64,000 bases of DNA from Euryodendron excelsum (GCA_033060915.1 CM065381.1:2932001-2996000), one strand, 5' to 3'. Positions 33,858 to 46,020 are shown, numbered from the stretch's first letter. The notes: a model not told the origin generated them from the letters alone. Numbers and translations: made by a program.

Positions 33858-34933
33858 TGTCAAATCTCGCAAAGCTAGAATTTACAGCTCTTGATATTTC
33901 AGGCAAGAACTATTTATCTTGGGTAGTTGATGCTGAGATCCATTTATGTGCAAAAGCTCTTGGAAACACTATAAATGAGGAAAATGACGAATCCCAGCAG
34001 GATCGTGCAAAAGCGATGATATTTCTTCGTCATCATATTCACGAAGAATTAAAAACTGAATACCTCACGGTAAAAGACCCACTGGTACTATGACAAAATT
34101 TAAAGGAGAGATATGAGCACCAGAAGACCATGTTTCTCCCCAGAGCTCGTTATGATTGAATGCACCTGAGGTTGCAAGATTTCAAATTTGTTAGTGAGTA
34201 TAATTCTGCATTGTTTAAAATCAGCTCACAATTGAAATTATGTGGGCAAACGATTACTGATGAAGATATGTTAGAAAAAACATACTCTACATTTCATGCC
34301 TCGAATGTGCTCCTGCAGCAGCAATATCGAGAGCGGGGTTTTAAAAAATATTCAGAATTGATTTCATGCCTCCTTTTGGCTGAACAAAATAATGAGCTTC
34401 TGATGAAAAACCACCAGTCTCGCCCGACCGGCTCTACACCATTCCCTGAAGTGAATGCGGTCTCATTTTATGAACGTGGTCATGGTCGTGGACGTGGCCG
34501 CAGTCGTGGACGCAGTAGAAATACTTTTCGTCAACGTGGGGGTTATCGTGGAGGTTATAACATTTATCCTTCTTCAAGTTCTCGAGTTAAGCATACTACA
34601 CCACACCACCAGCAGTGGAACAACTCGTGGAACAACTCTGAAACAAAACAGGAAAAGGGAAAACGTTTACAGAATAAACCTCCCAAAAATTATGAAGATG
34701 TTTGTTACAGGTGTGGTATGAAAGGGTATTGGTCACGTACCTGTTGTACGCCCAAACCATTAGTGGATCTTTACCGAGCATCAACACATGATAAAGGAAA
34801 AAATGTTGAAATGAATTTCACAAACTTTGATGACTCAGTAGAAATCACTCATCTTGATGTGTCAGATTTCTTTGAAGATCCTAATGGAAAAATAGATCAC
34901 TTAATTGGTGATGGAAATGTCCACACCAACTAG
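33858..34933 (+). pseudogene. gag: copia gag frame with two in-frame TGA codons
   Basis: Nucleocapsid polyprotein that would package the element RNA. The frame starts MSNLAKLEFTALD at 33858 and is interrupted by TGA at 34091-34093 and at 34157-34159, both where relatives have Trp (context PLVL*QNLKERY and RYD*MHLRLQDF). No frameshift. Downstream come an Arg/Gly-rich basic segment (GRGRGRSRGRSRN) and a CCHC-like zinc knuckle, CYRCGMKGYWSRTC, whose His is replaced by Tyr. The frame ends with TAG at 34931. All three defects can be explained by C-to-T changes on one strand or the other. If read from the ATG at 34160, a 257-residue C-terminal fragment could still be made. Confidence 0.9.
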
Positions 34934-35044
34934 TTTATATTTTAAGGTTATTATTATCTTGTGTAATATTTTTCTAAGCATGTTTCTGTTATATGAATGT
35001 TTTCGTTTTCTTATCAAATAAGCAATTTCATATTTTATAGAAAC
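34934..35044 (+). other. gag-pol junction with stop codons in all readings of the gag frame
   Basis: Between the gag TAG and the pol ATG the same frame contains TAG, TAA and TAA. Copia elements usually encode gag and pol as one frame, so pol expression here would need reinitiation, readthrough of several stops, or splicing; TTTTATAG at 35033-35040 looks like a splice acceptor just before the pol start. Mechanism not established. Confidence 0.6.
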
Positions 35045-38000
35045 ATGGAATCTACCAAAGCATTAATCGCTTCCAAGATGAACGATGGAGATATATGTTT
35101 AGTAGACAGTGCAATTACTCATACAATTCTTCGAGAGAAAAAATATTTTGTTAGCTTAACATTAGCTGAAAATAACGTTAAGACAATATCTGGCAATACA
35201 AAATTAATTGAAGGTTCCGGAAGAGCCAATATATTGTTGCCAAAAGGAACAAAACTCTATATTGATAATGCTATGTATTCAACTAGAGCTACAAGGAATT
35301 TGCTCAGTTTTAAAGATATACGTAGCAATGGATATCATATAGAGACAATAAATGAAGATAATAAAGAATATCTTTACATTACTTCTATTATTTCATGCCA
35401 GAAGCAGATATTAGAAAAACTTGCTACCTTCTCTTCTGGATTATATTATACAACTATAAGAATTTTGGGATCACCTGAAGTGATGCACCAGAAGTGTTTT
35501 GACCCAAAGACTTTTATACTTTGGCATGATCGTCTTGGTCATCCAGGATCAACAATGATGCGTCGAATAATTGAGAACTCTCATGGGCATCCGCTAAAGA
35601 ACCAGAAGATTCTTTTGTCAAGTGATTATACATGTCCCGGTTGTTCACAAGGAAAATTAATTGTGAGACCATCCCCGTCAAAAGTAATAGTTGAATCCCC
35701 AACCTTTTTACAAAGAATTCAAGGGGATATATGTGGGCCGATACACCCACCATGTGGACCATTTCGTTATTTTATGGTTTTAATAGATGCATCCACTCGA
35801 TGGTCACATGTTTGTTTGCTTTCTACTCGTAATGTTGCATTTGCTAGGCTTCTTGCTCAAATTATCAGATTACGAGCACAGTTTCCAGATTATTCGATTA
35901 AGTCGATACGACTGGATAATGCTGGTGAGTTTACATCTCAAGCTTTTGATGATTATTGCATGTCCATAGGAATTGATGTTGAACATCCCATTGCACATAC
36001 ACACACACAAAATGGTCTAGCTGAATCTTTTATCAAACGCCTTCAGCTTATAGCTCGACCGTTACTTATGAGAACAAAATTACCTGTTTCTGCTTGGGGA
36101 CATGCCATATTGCATGCTGCATCATTAGTCCGTGTCCGACCCACTGCTTACCACGAATATTCACCATTACAACTTGTTTTTGGTCAACAACCAAATATTT
36201 TCCATCTAAAGATTTTTGGTTGTGCTATCTATGTACCAATTGCACCACCACAACGTACTAAGATGGGTCCCCAACGTCGACTTGGAATTTATATTGGTTT
36301 TGATTCTCCATCTATTATTAGATATCTTGAACCTTTAACAGGGGATGTATTCACTGCACGTTTTGCGGATTGTCATTTTGATGAAACACTTTTCCCACCA
36401 TTAGGGGGAGAGAAAACACAACTGGAAAAACAGCATGAGATTACTTGGAATGCTTCCACGGTATCTCATTTTGATCCTCGAACAAATCAATGTGAATCAG
36501 AAGTTCACAGGATTATTTATTTACAGACGATTGCAAATCAATTACCTGATGTGTTTACCGACACCAAGAAGGTAACAAAATCATATATACCAGCTGCTAA
36601 TACCCCAGCACGTATTGATGTCCCTGTAGGACAATCTGCTAATATAGCAGCAAATGAATCTCAAGCACGCATGAAGCGTGGGAGACCTATTGGTGCCAAA
36701 GACACAGTTCCTAGAAAGAGAAAGGTACAAATGCATAAGCAAGTCAGTATTCCTGAAGAAACCACAGTATCTAAACTTCCAGAAGAAGGAACTCCTGTAA
36801 AAGAATTCCCAGAAGAGAAACCTCCTGAAGAGATGTCCCCTGTAGAGGACAGTAATGAGATCTCAATAAGTTATATACATACAGGAGAAAAATGGAATAG
36901 AAATAAAATTGTTGTCGACAACATATTTTCATTTAAAGTGGCTCTTGCACTTACAAGAAGTAATGCAGAGAATGAACCACAGACAATTGACGAATGTCAA
37001 CATAGAAGTGATTGGCCAAAATGGAAAGAAGCTATTGAGACAGAATTAAACTCATTAGCACAACGCAAAGTATTTGGACCCGTAGTCCAAACACCAGAAG
37101 ATGTAAAACCGGTTGGATACAAATGGGTATTCGTGCGAAAACGAAATGAGAAAAATGAAATCTTGAGATATAAAGCGCGTCTAGTGGCACAAGGTTTCTC
37201 GCAGAGACCTGGTATTGATTATGATGAGACATACTCTCCTGTAATGGATGCCATTACGTTCAGATTCTTAATTAGTTTGTCAGTCTCAGAAGGACTGGAT
37301 ATGCGTCTGATGGACGTCGTGACAGCCTACTTGTATGGTGAATTAGATAATGATATATATATGAAAATTCCTGAAGGATTTAAAATGCCTGAAGCAACTA
37401 GTTCAAAATCTCGAAGCTTATATTCTATCAAGCTTCAAAGATCTCTGTATGGGTTAAAACAATCTAGGCGCATGTGGTACAATCGTCTTAGTGAATATCT
37501 ATTGAAAAATGGATATGTGAATAATACAATTTGTCCATGCGTTTTTATTAAGAAATCAGAATCTGGATTTGCTATAATTGCAGTCTATGTCGATGATCTG
37601 AATCTTGTTGGAACTTCTGAAGAACTGACAACATCTGCTCGTTATTTAAAGAAGGAGTTTGAAATGAAAGATCTTGGAAAAACGAAATTTTGTCTTGGAT
37701 TACAAATTGAATATTTATCAAATGGAATTCTCATCCATCAATCTACATATACAGAAAAAATTCTGAATCGATTTTATATGGATAAAGCTCATCCATTGAG
37801 TTCTCCCATGATTGTCCGATCACTAGATGTACAAAAGGATCCTTTTCGCCCTCAAGAAGAAGGTGAAGAACTCCTTGGTACTGAAGTACCATATCTCAGT
37901 GCTATTGGAGCTCTTATGTATCTTTCAAATTACACAAGACCCGATATTGCATTTTCTGTAAATTTATTGGCAAGGTATAGTTCTGCACCAACTCAGAGAC

Positions 38001-38590
38001 ATTGGAAAGGGGTGAAGCACATATTCCGTTACCTCCGAGGAACAACAGATCTGGGTTTGTTTTATTCAAAGGGACCAGAATCAGAGTTAGTTGGTTATGC
38101 AGATGCTGGTTACCTCTCTGATCCACATAAAGCACGATCACAAACCGGGTATGTATTTACCTATGGTAACACTGCTATATCTTGGCGATCGGTGAAGCAG
38201 ACACTAACTGCAACTTCTTCAAATCATTCTGAGATCATCGCAATTCATGAAGCAAGTCGAGAATGCATTTGGTTGAAAGCAATGATCCAACATATTCAAG
38301 ATAGTTGCGGACTATCTTCGATCAAAGATACCTCAACAATATTATATGAAGATAATGCAGCGTGTATTGCACAAATCAAGGGAGGCTACATCAAAGGTGA
38401 CAGAACCAAACATATATCGCCAAAATTCTTTTATGCACATGAACTCCAGAAAAACGGTGATATTGATGTCCAGCAGATACGTTCAAGTGACAACTTGCCA
38501 GACTTATTTACTAAAGCACTTCCAACTGCAACATTTGAGAAATTGGTACACAACATTGGCATGCGTCGTCTTAAAGCTGTAAACAAGTAA
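35045..38590 (+). CDS. pol: copia pol polyprotein (protease, integrase, reverse transcriptase, RNase H)
   Basis: Open frame of 1181 codons from the ATG at 35045 (the frame is open from 34997). Protease active site near residue 22 in CLVDSAITHT. Integrase HHCC finger HDRLGHPG...CPGCSQGK near 160-210, then the DDE core: Asp in GDICGP, Asp in SIRLDNAGEF and Glu in NGLAES. GKP-like C-terminal integrase region follows. Reverse transcriptase has KARLVAQGF and the catalytic YVDD (YVDDLNLVG, near residue 848). RNase H has GYADAGY, SSNHSEIIA and YEDNAACI. No stop or frameshift is seen, in contrast to gag. Same reading frame as gag but separated by stops. Its intactness means it could act in trans only if translated. 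Confidence 0.95.
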   Translation: MESTKALIASKMNDGDICLVDSAITHTILREKKYFVSLTLAENNVKTISGNTKLIEGSGRANILLPKGTKLYIDNAMYSTRATRNLLSFKDIRSNGYHIETINEDNKEYLYITSIISCQKQILEKLATFSSGLYYTTIRILGSPEVMHQKCFDPKTFILWHDRLGHPGSTMMRRIIENSHGHPLKNQKILLSSDYTCPGCSQGKLIVRPSPSKVIVESPTFLQRIQGDICGPIHPPCGPFRYFMVLIDASTRWSHVCLLSTRNVAFARLLAQIIRLRAQFPDYSIKSIRLDNAGEFTSQAFDDYCMSIGIDVEHPIAHTHTQNGLAESFIKRLQLIARPLLMRTKLPVSAWGHAILHAASLVRVRPTAYHEYSPLQLVFGQQPNIFHLKIFGCAIYVPIAPPQRTKMGPQRRLGIYIGFDSPSIIRYLEPLTGDVFTARFADCHFDETLFPPLGGEKTQLEKQHEITWNASTVSHFDPRTNQCESEVHRIIYLQTIANQLPDVFTDTKKVTKSYIPAANTPARIDVPVGQSANIAANESQARMKRGRPIGAKDTVPRKRKVQMHKQVSIPEETTVSKLPEEGTPVKEFPEEKPPEEMSPVEDSNEISISYIHTGEKWNRNKIVVDNIFSFKVALALTRSNAENEPQTIDECQHRSDWPKWKEAIETELNSLAQRKVFGPVVQTPEDVKPVGYKWVFVRKRNEKNEILRYKARLVAQGFSQRPGIDYDETYSPVMDAITFRFLISLSVSEGLDMRLMDVVTAYLYGELDNDIYMKIPEGFKMPEATSSKSRSLYSIKLQRSLYGLKQSRRMWYNRLSEYLLKNGYVNNTICPCVFIKKSESGFAIIAVYVDDLNLVGTSEELTTSARYLKKEFEMKDLGKTKFCLGLQIEYLSNGILIHQSTYTEKILNRFYMDKAHPLSSPMIVRSLDVQKDPFRPQEEGEELLGTEVPYLSAIGALMYLSNYTRPDIAFSVNLLARYSSAPTQRHWKGVKHIFRYLRGTTDLGLFYSKGPESELVGYADAGYLSDPHKARSQTGYVFTYGNTAISWRSVKQTLTATSSNHSEIIAIHEASRECIWLKAMIQHIQDSCGLSSIKDTSTILYEDNAACIAQIKGGYIKGDRTKHISPKFFYAHELQKNGDIDVQQIRSSDNLPDLFTKALPTATFEKLVHNIGMRRLKAVNK

Positions 38591-38626
38591 AGCTATCAAC
38601 TTCAACTTCATACCAGATGTATGAAT

Positions 38627-38635
38627 GAGGGGGAG
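38627..38635 (+). promoter_or_regulatory. Internal polypurine-tract-like sequence
   Basis: GAGGGGGAG, 36 bases after the pol stop. It resembles a plus-strand primer but is not adjacent to the LTR; followed by tandemly duplicated sequence. Confidence 0.5.
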
Positions 38636-38641
38636 TCGTGC

Positions 38642-38842
38642 ACTGTACTCTTTTCCCTTCGCCAATGGTTTTTCCCACAGGGTTTTTCTTGGCAAGGTTT
38701 TAACGAGGCAGTGTTAACGCAACCATACTAAGGTATGTTACGTAATATTACTGTACTCTTTTTCCTTTGCTAAGGTTTTTTCCCATTGGGTTTTCCTAGC
38801 AAGGTTTTAATGAGGCAGTTGTAACATATCCTAATATGTATT
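38642..38842 (+). repeat. ~100 bp tandem duplication between pol and the 3' LTR
   Basis: Units 38642-38749 and 38750-38842 both read ACTGTACTCTTTTTCC-, CAAGGTTTTAA-GAGGCAGT and TAAC---ATA, with scattered differences. Older than the LTR divergence, so probably part of the element family's structure. Confidence 0.85.
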
Positions 38843-38852
38843 GCGGTCATCC

Positions 38853-38861
38853 AAGGGGGAG
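38853..38861 (+). promoter_or_regulatory. Polypurine tract of the copia element
   Basis: AAGGGGGAG immediately before TGTTATGAGG of the 3' LTR; primes plus-strand DNA synthesis. Confidence 0.9.
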
Positions 38862-39419
38862 TGTTATGAGGTCATGGCTCACCTCACCTCATGGTGGATG
38901 AGCCGCCTCAGATTTCTATATATATCAGTGGCAAGAAGAAGAAAAGGAAGAGCAAAACAAAAAAAGGAGAAAGAAGGAGAGAGAGATAGAAGAGAGAGAG
39001 AAGAAAGAGAGAAAGCGGGAGAGAGAGATAGAAGACAGAGAAAAGAGAGAGAGAGAAAGGAGAGAGAGAGAAAAAGGAGAGAGAGAAGAGAAAGAGAGAG
39101 AAAGGAGAAGAGGAAAAGAGAAGAAAGAAAAAGACAAAAAGTGTAAGTAAATTATTTACATTCATTTCTATTGTCTCCATCTTTGTATTATGAAAGCAAT
39201 ATATGTTTGGGTGATCAAGAAGATCTATCCCCAGTTTCAGAAGAACTATTTTATTATTCTATTTTGTCTTATAAAAGCAAGACATGCTTGGGTGATCAAG
39301 AAGATCTATCCCCATAGTTTTAGAAGAACTATTTAATAATAATTATGTGACAGTTCCAGAAGAACTCGTTTTATTATATACTGTGTTTTGCTTGCTGCAA
39401 ATTTATTTAATTTATAACA
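38862..39419 (+). repeat. 3' LTR of the copia element
   Basis: 558 bp, from TGTTATGAGG to TTTATAACA, with canonical TG...CA ends. Identical to the 5' LTR apart from a shorter purine block and a few substitutions (for example GTTTCAG for GTTCCAG, CTTATAAAAG for CTTATGAAAG). Confidence 0.95.
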
Positions 39420-39424
39420 AATTC
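39420..39424. repeat. Right target-site duplication of the copia element
   Basis: AATTC directly after the 3' LTR, equal to 32756-32760. Confidence 0.9.
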
Positions 39425-42400
39425 AAAATAATTGATGATTAGAGTGGTCTACGAAATTTCTTTGTTTGAGTGCTACAATTGTCATTGCACAATCGATCAT
39501 TAACTGCTAATGGAGCCACAAATTGGTTTGAGATCATTGAGGTAAACCTCATTTTCTCTCTGATGGGGACTTTTAGGGGATTGTCAATGCCCAATTCAAT
39601 GTGATTAAACTATATTGAGCCATCTATGTTGACAATTCTTTCCTGCAATATCTTTAATAATTAATAAATCTTGGGGTGATTCTAGAATTTTTAATTAATA
39701 AATGACATAGTAAATTTTTCCTCAGTTTTCAACAGACAAAAAACATGTAACTTTCAACATAATAATAGGGCATGCAAGCATTCTTTCAAATGTATTGATT
39801 TTTTATTTTACATAAACATGTATTGTTTCTAAGAAGTCTAGGCGCAATTGCACTTGTTTCTAATCCAAGTTACTAGAAAGGTCCCAACCTGCTCCTTTCT
39901 TTTAGTAAATTAGCACTATTACTAGTTCTACCTAATGTATCTATTTTTCTAGTAATCTAGTACAAAAAGGGTTTTTTTTTTCAAATCGTTGACTAACCAT
40001 CGACTAGTAGAATTATTAGTGGTCCACAATAAAAACAGAGTTGGTTTATCAAAAACTTATTCATTGATAGAGAAAAATAAATTATTGAGTATAACTATCA
40101 GAGGGTTCTATATTGTATATTATTTAAGTTCCAGGTGTTTCATGCGTCGTTGCGTGTGGCTTTTTCTTAGCTCTTATGGCTGTTTTTAATAGTTTATGGA
40201 ATTCTTTTATTCATTTTGTCACCTTTGACTGGGTGACGAATTAGAAAATTCGACGCTTATTTGATACAATATATAATGAAACTGCCAGAAACTTTGCGCC
40301 TTTAAGGAATGGAAAGCATCATTCTAATATGTTTATATCATTTAATTCATATTCTATACGACATGAAAAAAAATTCATATTCTATAAAATTTTGTTGCCC
40401 GCAATCTATTTACGCATGCCTGTATAGGGATAATTATACTTCATCATATAGTGGTTTGAGCAAAAATTATATGACCCGTATGTTGTTTAAAAGTGAAAAC
40501 ATACTCCAGTAGTTTCGAATTAACAGTAAAGTAGATGGAAACTGTTAAAAATTAACGGCAATTATTTCATAGGGATATTTTTTATCATTTTATCTTTTCA
40601 AAATAAAACAAAAAAAAATACAACTTTGCCCTTTCATAGCTAAAATAAAGGGTTGTCCTTTGTAGGGACTTTTTTTCATTTCACTAAATCTGTTATAGTT
40701 CTATCTATTTTGTGATTAAGTTCAAATCATAAGAAAGTTACGTTACGTGTTTACTTTTAAACTAAGAGATCATCTGATTTTCTTTCAAACAACAATGGGT
40801 AAACTATAATTACCCCTAGATATTATATGTATATATATAAATAAGAAAGGCCAATACAAAGTGCAGTCTTGCAACTATACATGCATGCGTCTGCAAAAGG
40901 CTAATACAAAGTGAATTTTCAAATATCTACAACCACCCACTGCTCAGCTTCTTTTGGTTCTTCCCCCTCGTGTACCTTTTATGAGTTATATTCCAACATT
41001 GCGTGAGCGTTAAAGATTGAACAAACAGACAAATGCAGATAGGGCGGACGAGTAATCTCACATTAGGCCTTATCCACCGTTTGTTTGTGTAAAGAGAGTT
41101 AAAATAGTAATCTTATCTCAAATGTACACCGGGATTAAACAATCCCACAGGCTAAGATAAGCAATCCAAGATTCGGCCAGAATACAAAATTGCCGCGTAA
41201 TAGTGAGATTCATCATCCCAGGGATTCCCTATCCGCTTGTCCTATCCCGCAAAACAGACTTCACCATTATGACAAAACAATCAAAGTTGGGTGAGATTAA
41301 ACACTCATAAACCTCAAGTAATAATATCTCCTATCAATTGGCCTAAGAAAAAAAAAAAAAAAAAAAGCTATCCATTCTTTGCATTTAAAAAAAATATATA
41401 TGAAAAATTGAATTCAGAAGAATATGTTAGTGATCAACAATAAGAGAATAACTTTTTATGTGATTCTTCTTGTAAATGATCCGAGCATCTTGCGTCAACT
41501 CTAGGGAGTCACTTTTCAGTATTTTTTTTTTTTTTATTCTTCGGAAGTAACTTTTCAGTATTATTGTCTCGTGCTAGTGTTGCCAACTTGCTATTCTCTC
41601 TTTAAATTAACTTTTTATATATATTTTTTTTTGTTTGAGTACTTAGAGTACGTAATAGAACTCGTTTTGCTTAGTCCTTGATTGAATGAAATGGCGAAAC
41701 AGAATTAATGTAACTTGCTCTAAGTCGTTGGGAAGCAGACTTTGTTAAGTTGCGTACTCTATAATACATAAGTAAACCATCTCAAATGACCATCTACAGT
41801 TGTCAACAGTTTGGTATTAGTACAGATCCACACGTATCCAAAAGTGATTCAAGTTTGAATCATAATTTGACAAATCTTGCACAATATTAATGAAATCTGT
41901 AGTAAATAAATATCTTAAAACCCAAATTAGGAGGCAAATACAAATGGAAAATTCAAGTTAGGTTTTTAACATAGTAATTTGTTTTTATACTGTTTAACAT
42001 CTTAAAAATTGTTCAATTTTTCCCATGAAATGTATAAAAAAAAAATATACTATAGTTGTAAACTTAATCAACTCAAATCTTAATCAAATTGATTTAAATG
42101 GATTTGAATTTGACCAAGTGGTAATTAGATATCTTAAATTAGATTCAATTCAAAATAATGGATCTAAATTGATATCATTTTTTTTTTAGGACTTTAGGTG
42201 TATAGCTAACTCTTTCAAACATTTAATGATAGGAGTCTCATGTTCTGATCTATTTACTTCTTTCTTTTTCTTTTTTCTACTTACAATTTATAATGAAATT
42301 TCTCTTCAATCATTTGTTCCATGGTAGGAAGGTGTCTTAGCCAAGTAAGGGGCTGCTCCATCGCGAATCAACATTTTTTAGCTCGTTTAAAAATTATATG

Positions 42401-42524
42401 CGAATTTCTCATATTGTAGGAAGAATGAGGGCCGGGACTTACCCCCAACATATAATTTATAGGAGTTTATTTTTTATACCCAGGTAGTGTACTATTTTTT
42501 TTTTTTTTTTCACACAAGTAAGCA

Positions 42525-42590
42525 TCGAAATGTGACACATCGTGAAAAGTTATGTAAAACAATGCTCATGATGATGTGTCGTATTTTGAT
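42525..42590. repeat. Small inverted repeat
   Basis: GACACATCGTGA on the left and CATGATGATGTGTC on the right pair over about a dozen bases around a short loop; both carry the GACACATC / GATGTGTC word. Confidence 0.5.
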
Positions 42591-43809
42591 GTCCACTTGT
42601 GTAGAAAAATATTTTTGCATTTTCAATGTATCAAAATTAAAATTTAATTTTTAAACCTTAGACTTCTGTCTCCATATAATTTATCTTTGTCAAACCAGGT
42701 ATTGGTGGAGATTGAATGATCCTTTCATACTTATTTTGGAATTTTGGAGCATCACAGACCTCGAGATTAATTGTGATGTGAACCGGACACCACCTGGTCA
42801 GAAAAATAAAAAAAAATCCTCTCATAATATTGGGGGGTTCTGTGCCTTGGTGAGGTGTTTAGCCTTTCCACTAGGAGTGAGATTCATCTGGTTTATGCGA
42901 GGAAAAGTAAGACCACTTACGCTTTGTTTGAAATTTAAATTTTTGGTGAAAAAAGAAAAATAAAAAAAATAGAATAAAATAAAAAATTATTTTTATTCTT
43001 TTTTCCTTCACATTTTTATTTCTTTTTACTTGTTTAACTGAAAATTTGAATTCCAAACAAAACATTAGTGTTTACGAAATGCTGAATAATTTTTCATGAA
43101 GGAGTTGGCCACACATTAAGAACGCATAGTATAATGTATTTGAACTACCGATATAGATGCATTAAAAGCTTATATTATTGTCAAGATACTACTAAATTTT
43201 GTCAAAATGATCTACAACTTTCATAGGACTATTCAATGCCCTAGGGCCCCTTCTGTTTCGCGAGATAAGATTCTAGGATTGGGCTATTAATCTTAACTTT
43301 GGACTTATTCCCTTATCCGATCGCACAAGTCTAATGCGTTGTAAGAGAAACCAACGTGCCTTTGTGAAATTGTGAAAAAAATTACTAAATGCGAAATGCA
43401 GACGTGGGTCCAGTCTAGGATGTGTTCAATCAAGGGATCAATCAAGCAGTTAGGAGTTAAGAAATTGAAAGTTTGAAAGTTATTCAAAGCATTTGGGAGT
43501 GCCTGTCACGCTTACTTTTTCAATTACAATGCAATAGGTACTCTCTAGGTGGAGGAGGATAGGCACTAGTTTGTTTTTTGCTAGCTTGTTTTGTTTTTCT
43601 ACTTGTATTGTCAATTATCTAAAAAAAAAAAACACCTATTGTATTGTGAGATCAAAAGCAAAAGTGACATTGTAATTTAAAATCACTAAATAATCACTCC
43701 AAAGCCTTGATATTTTTCCCCCTAAGAAAACCGTTACTAATGGCCCACATTTGTGCCGTCCTCTAAGATATTTTGGTTTATCATATTCCAATATTGAGCA
43801 ACACCGTGG

Positions 43810-43975
43810 TGTGGGCGTTTGAAAAGATAGCTTAGTTATAAGTTAGTTTTAAAAAATTATTTTTGTAAATGACTTTTAAAAAATATGTTAAATAGAGGTA
43901 ATTTTTTTAAAATACTTTTATATAATCAGCCAAACATAATTTAAAAAAGTTATAAGTTTAAGTCATAAATTATTA
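43810..43975 (+). mobile_element. Non-autonomous element, family C, copy 2
   Basis: Begins GGTGTGGGCGTTTGAAAAG followed by AGTTATAAGTTAG and ends near AAGTTATAAGTTTAAG, matching the layout of the unit at 23735-23897 in opposite orientation. A+T-rich, non-coding. Confidence 0.45.
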
Positions 43976-45879
43976 TTATTTTTTTGTTTATTATCTTGCT
44001 AGTATATATGATTAGATCTTGAATTTATTAAGAGAAAAGAAAAAAAAAGACAAATTACTTACCCATATTTATTTTTATAGGTAACCAAACCAAAAATAAC
44101 AAATTCTGATAGATGCATATTCATTTTCCTAACCAACTGAAAGAATAATTAAAATTTAATTTTTTATTATTTTTCTTCACAAATTTAAAATTCAAATAAC
44201 GACGATATCGTAATATACTGACTAAGGCATTTATGTAGATCCAATGGGCCTAATCCAAGGAGGACCTACACATTGAGAACAATGCTGCATTACCAAGATC
44301 ATATTTGGATAACACTATGTACCTGATGAATTAAATGACCGGCGTTCGCAGAGTAATTAAAGCCAGTGTGGGCCCGTACGCATGGAATTATATCCGTGTT
44401 ATTGGGCGATGAGCCCGCACCATTGTCAGCAGACTCGCAGCTTTAGTTTTAGATTTTTGACCGTTAGTTTAGAGTCTAGAAAACCCCCCACCCAAAAAGA
44501 AAAACTTTTAGCCGTTAGTGGCGATCGTTGGCTGTCACCACTGTCAGTGAATGGAATACTTCATTTTAGAGAAACAGCAAAAAGCTGTTGTGTTACACGA
44601 GAACTGTATAATTTCCCCTGTACGTAAAATTCTCTTTTATAATTATAAAAAAAGATAAATTACAAATATATATTTTTAATTATGACACAGTATTATTATA
44701 CTTTTTTAAATTTAAATTCTAAAATATATCAAATTGACTAATTAAACTATCAATTTATAACAATTAATCCTTGTTGTTAGCCATCCATTAAAAAAATAAA
44801 AAATAAAAATTTGTTATTTAATTTATACATGTTTACAAAAGTATAATTTTATACTTAAATTAATTTTTGCTTATTTTAATCACAAAAGTAAATTCTTTGA
44901 TTTACCAAGAGATCTCTCAACAAGAGATTAGTTTTGTCATTTCATCAAAATTTACATAGCTATAAGGCCCTTGTAACAAATTGTAATGAAAATTTTTATC
45001 TCCAAACAATTGACAGCAAATCTGTTATGTGCCTCACCTTGGTAGTTAAAGTTTTCAATTTATTTATTTAATAATTTTATTTTTATATCTGTCTTCCATT
45101 TTATTATTTCTTCATATCTTTTGGTATTTCAATTCTACCATAATGGAAAAATTGATGTTAATATCATTGGCTTCATATGAAATTGATTGGTGTCTCACAA
45201 CCTTATTGAGAAATACAAAATCTTAATTGACAATGCTCTCAAAAATTTTATAGTCCTTAATTGGGTAAGGCATTTCTTTAATTTGAATTCCCCTACACGT
45301 ATTTGAGGTATAATTGGTTTCAGGTTAAAATCCAAATTCCAAATCTCAAGGATTTGGAAATAAGTCAAATATATACTATGAATTCGACTTCCCATATGGG
45401 TCTAGTTACTCTTACAACTCGTTTGTTGGGATTTTGAATTCGACTTCCCATATTAGTGAAACGAATTACCAAATGCCGACAGTCATATGCATTTACATTC
45501 AGTCATAAAGGTATTAACTAGCACTTAATCAGTGCAATGCATCAGAAATGTTATTTTGATTGAAAAAAAAGAAAAGAAAAGAAAAAGAGTCAAATAAGAA
45601 GTTCCACATAGAGACAGAGAGAAACTCTTGGAATACATTGAGTTCATGAAAAAACACCCTCTATAATTTTGCTCCTAATTCCAAAAGGTAGTCTGTTATC
45701 TATTACTTATTATACCGGTCTATCTATATTATATATTATAGCACTTGGTTTTGTGGTCTTTGTGGTTGAAACTTCTCACCATTATTTTAATTTTTAAATT
45801 TTCAACATGCAAAAATAAATGTCACAAATTTGTTGGCCATAGTCTTCCCAACACACTTTTTTCTTTAAATGTTTCATAA

Positions 45880-46020
45880 ATTATATTAATTGATCAATAT
45901 GGCAAGTTTTTCAAAAAAAAATTTTTTAGTTATGCTCTTTCCAAAGAATTGTCAATGAAAAATAAATTAGATTCTAAATTTCTAAAATAGAAATAGCACA
46001 TCTCATGAAACATTCTTTAT
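45880..46020 (+). repeat. Dispersed A+T-rich repeat, copy 3 (diverged)
   Basis: Shares TTAGTTATGCTCTTTCCAAAG, ATAAATTAGATTCTAA and TAGAAATAGCACAT-TCATGAAA, in order, with the copies near 28 kb. Confidence 0.45.

Larger units (their letters stand above)
32761..39419 (+). mobile_element. Complete Ty1/copia LTR retrotransposon
   Basis: 6.66 kb element with two LTRs, a 5-bp AATTC target duplication, a broken gag frame, one long pol frame ordered protease-integrase-reverse transcriptase-RNase H (the copia order) and a polypurine tract next to the 3' LTR. The LTRs differ by only a handful of base changes outside their purine tract, so insertion is recent. The 5' LTR starts CG instead of the canonical TG. 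Confidence 0.97.

Noticed and set aside
35045..38590. Pol frame as a domesticated host gene
   Set aside because: It lies between near-identical LTRs with a target duplication, so it is simply a recent retrotransposon.
41040..41260. Possible miniature element (CCGTTTGTTTGTGTAAAG ... CCCGCAAAACAGAC)
   Set aside because: The ends are only loosely inverted and no second copy was found beyond a vague match near 43250.
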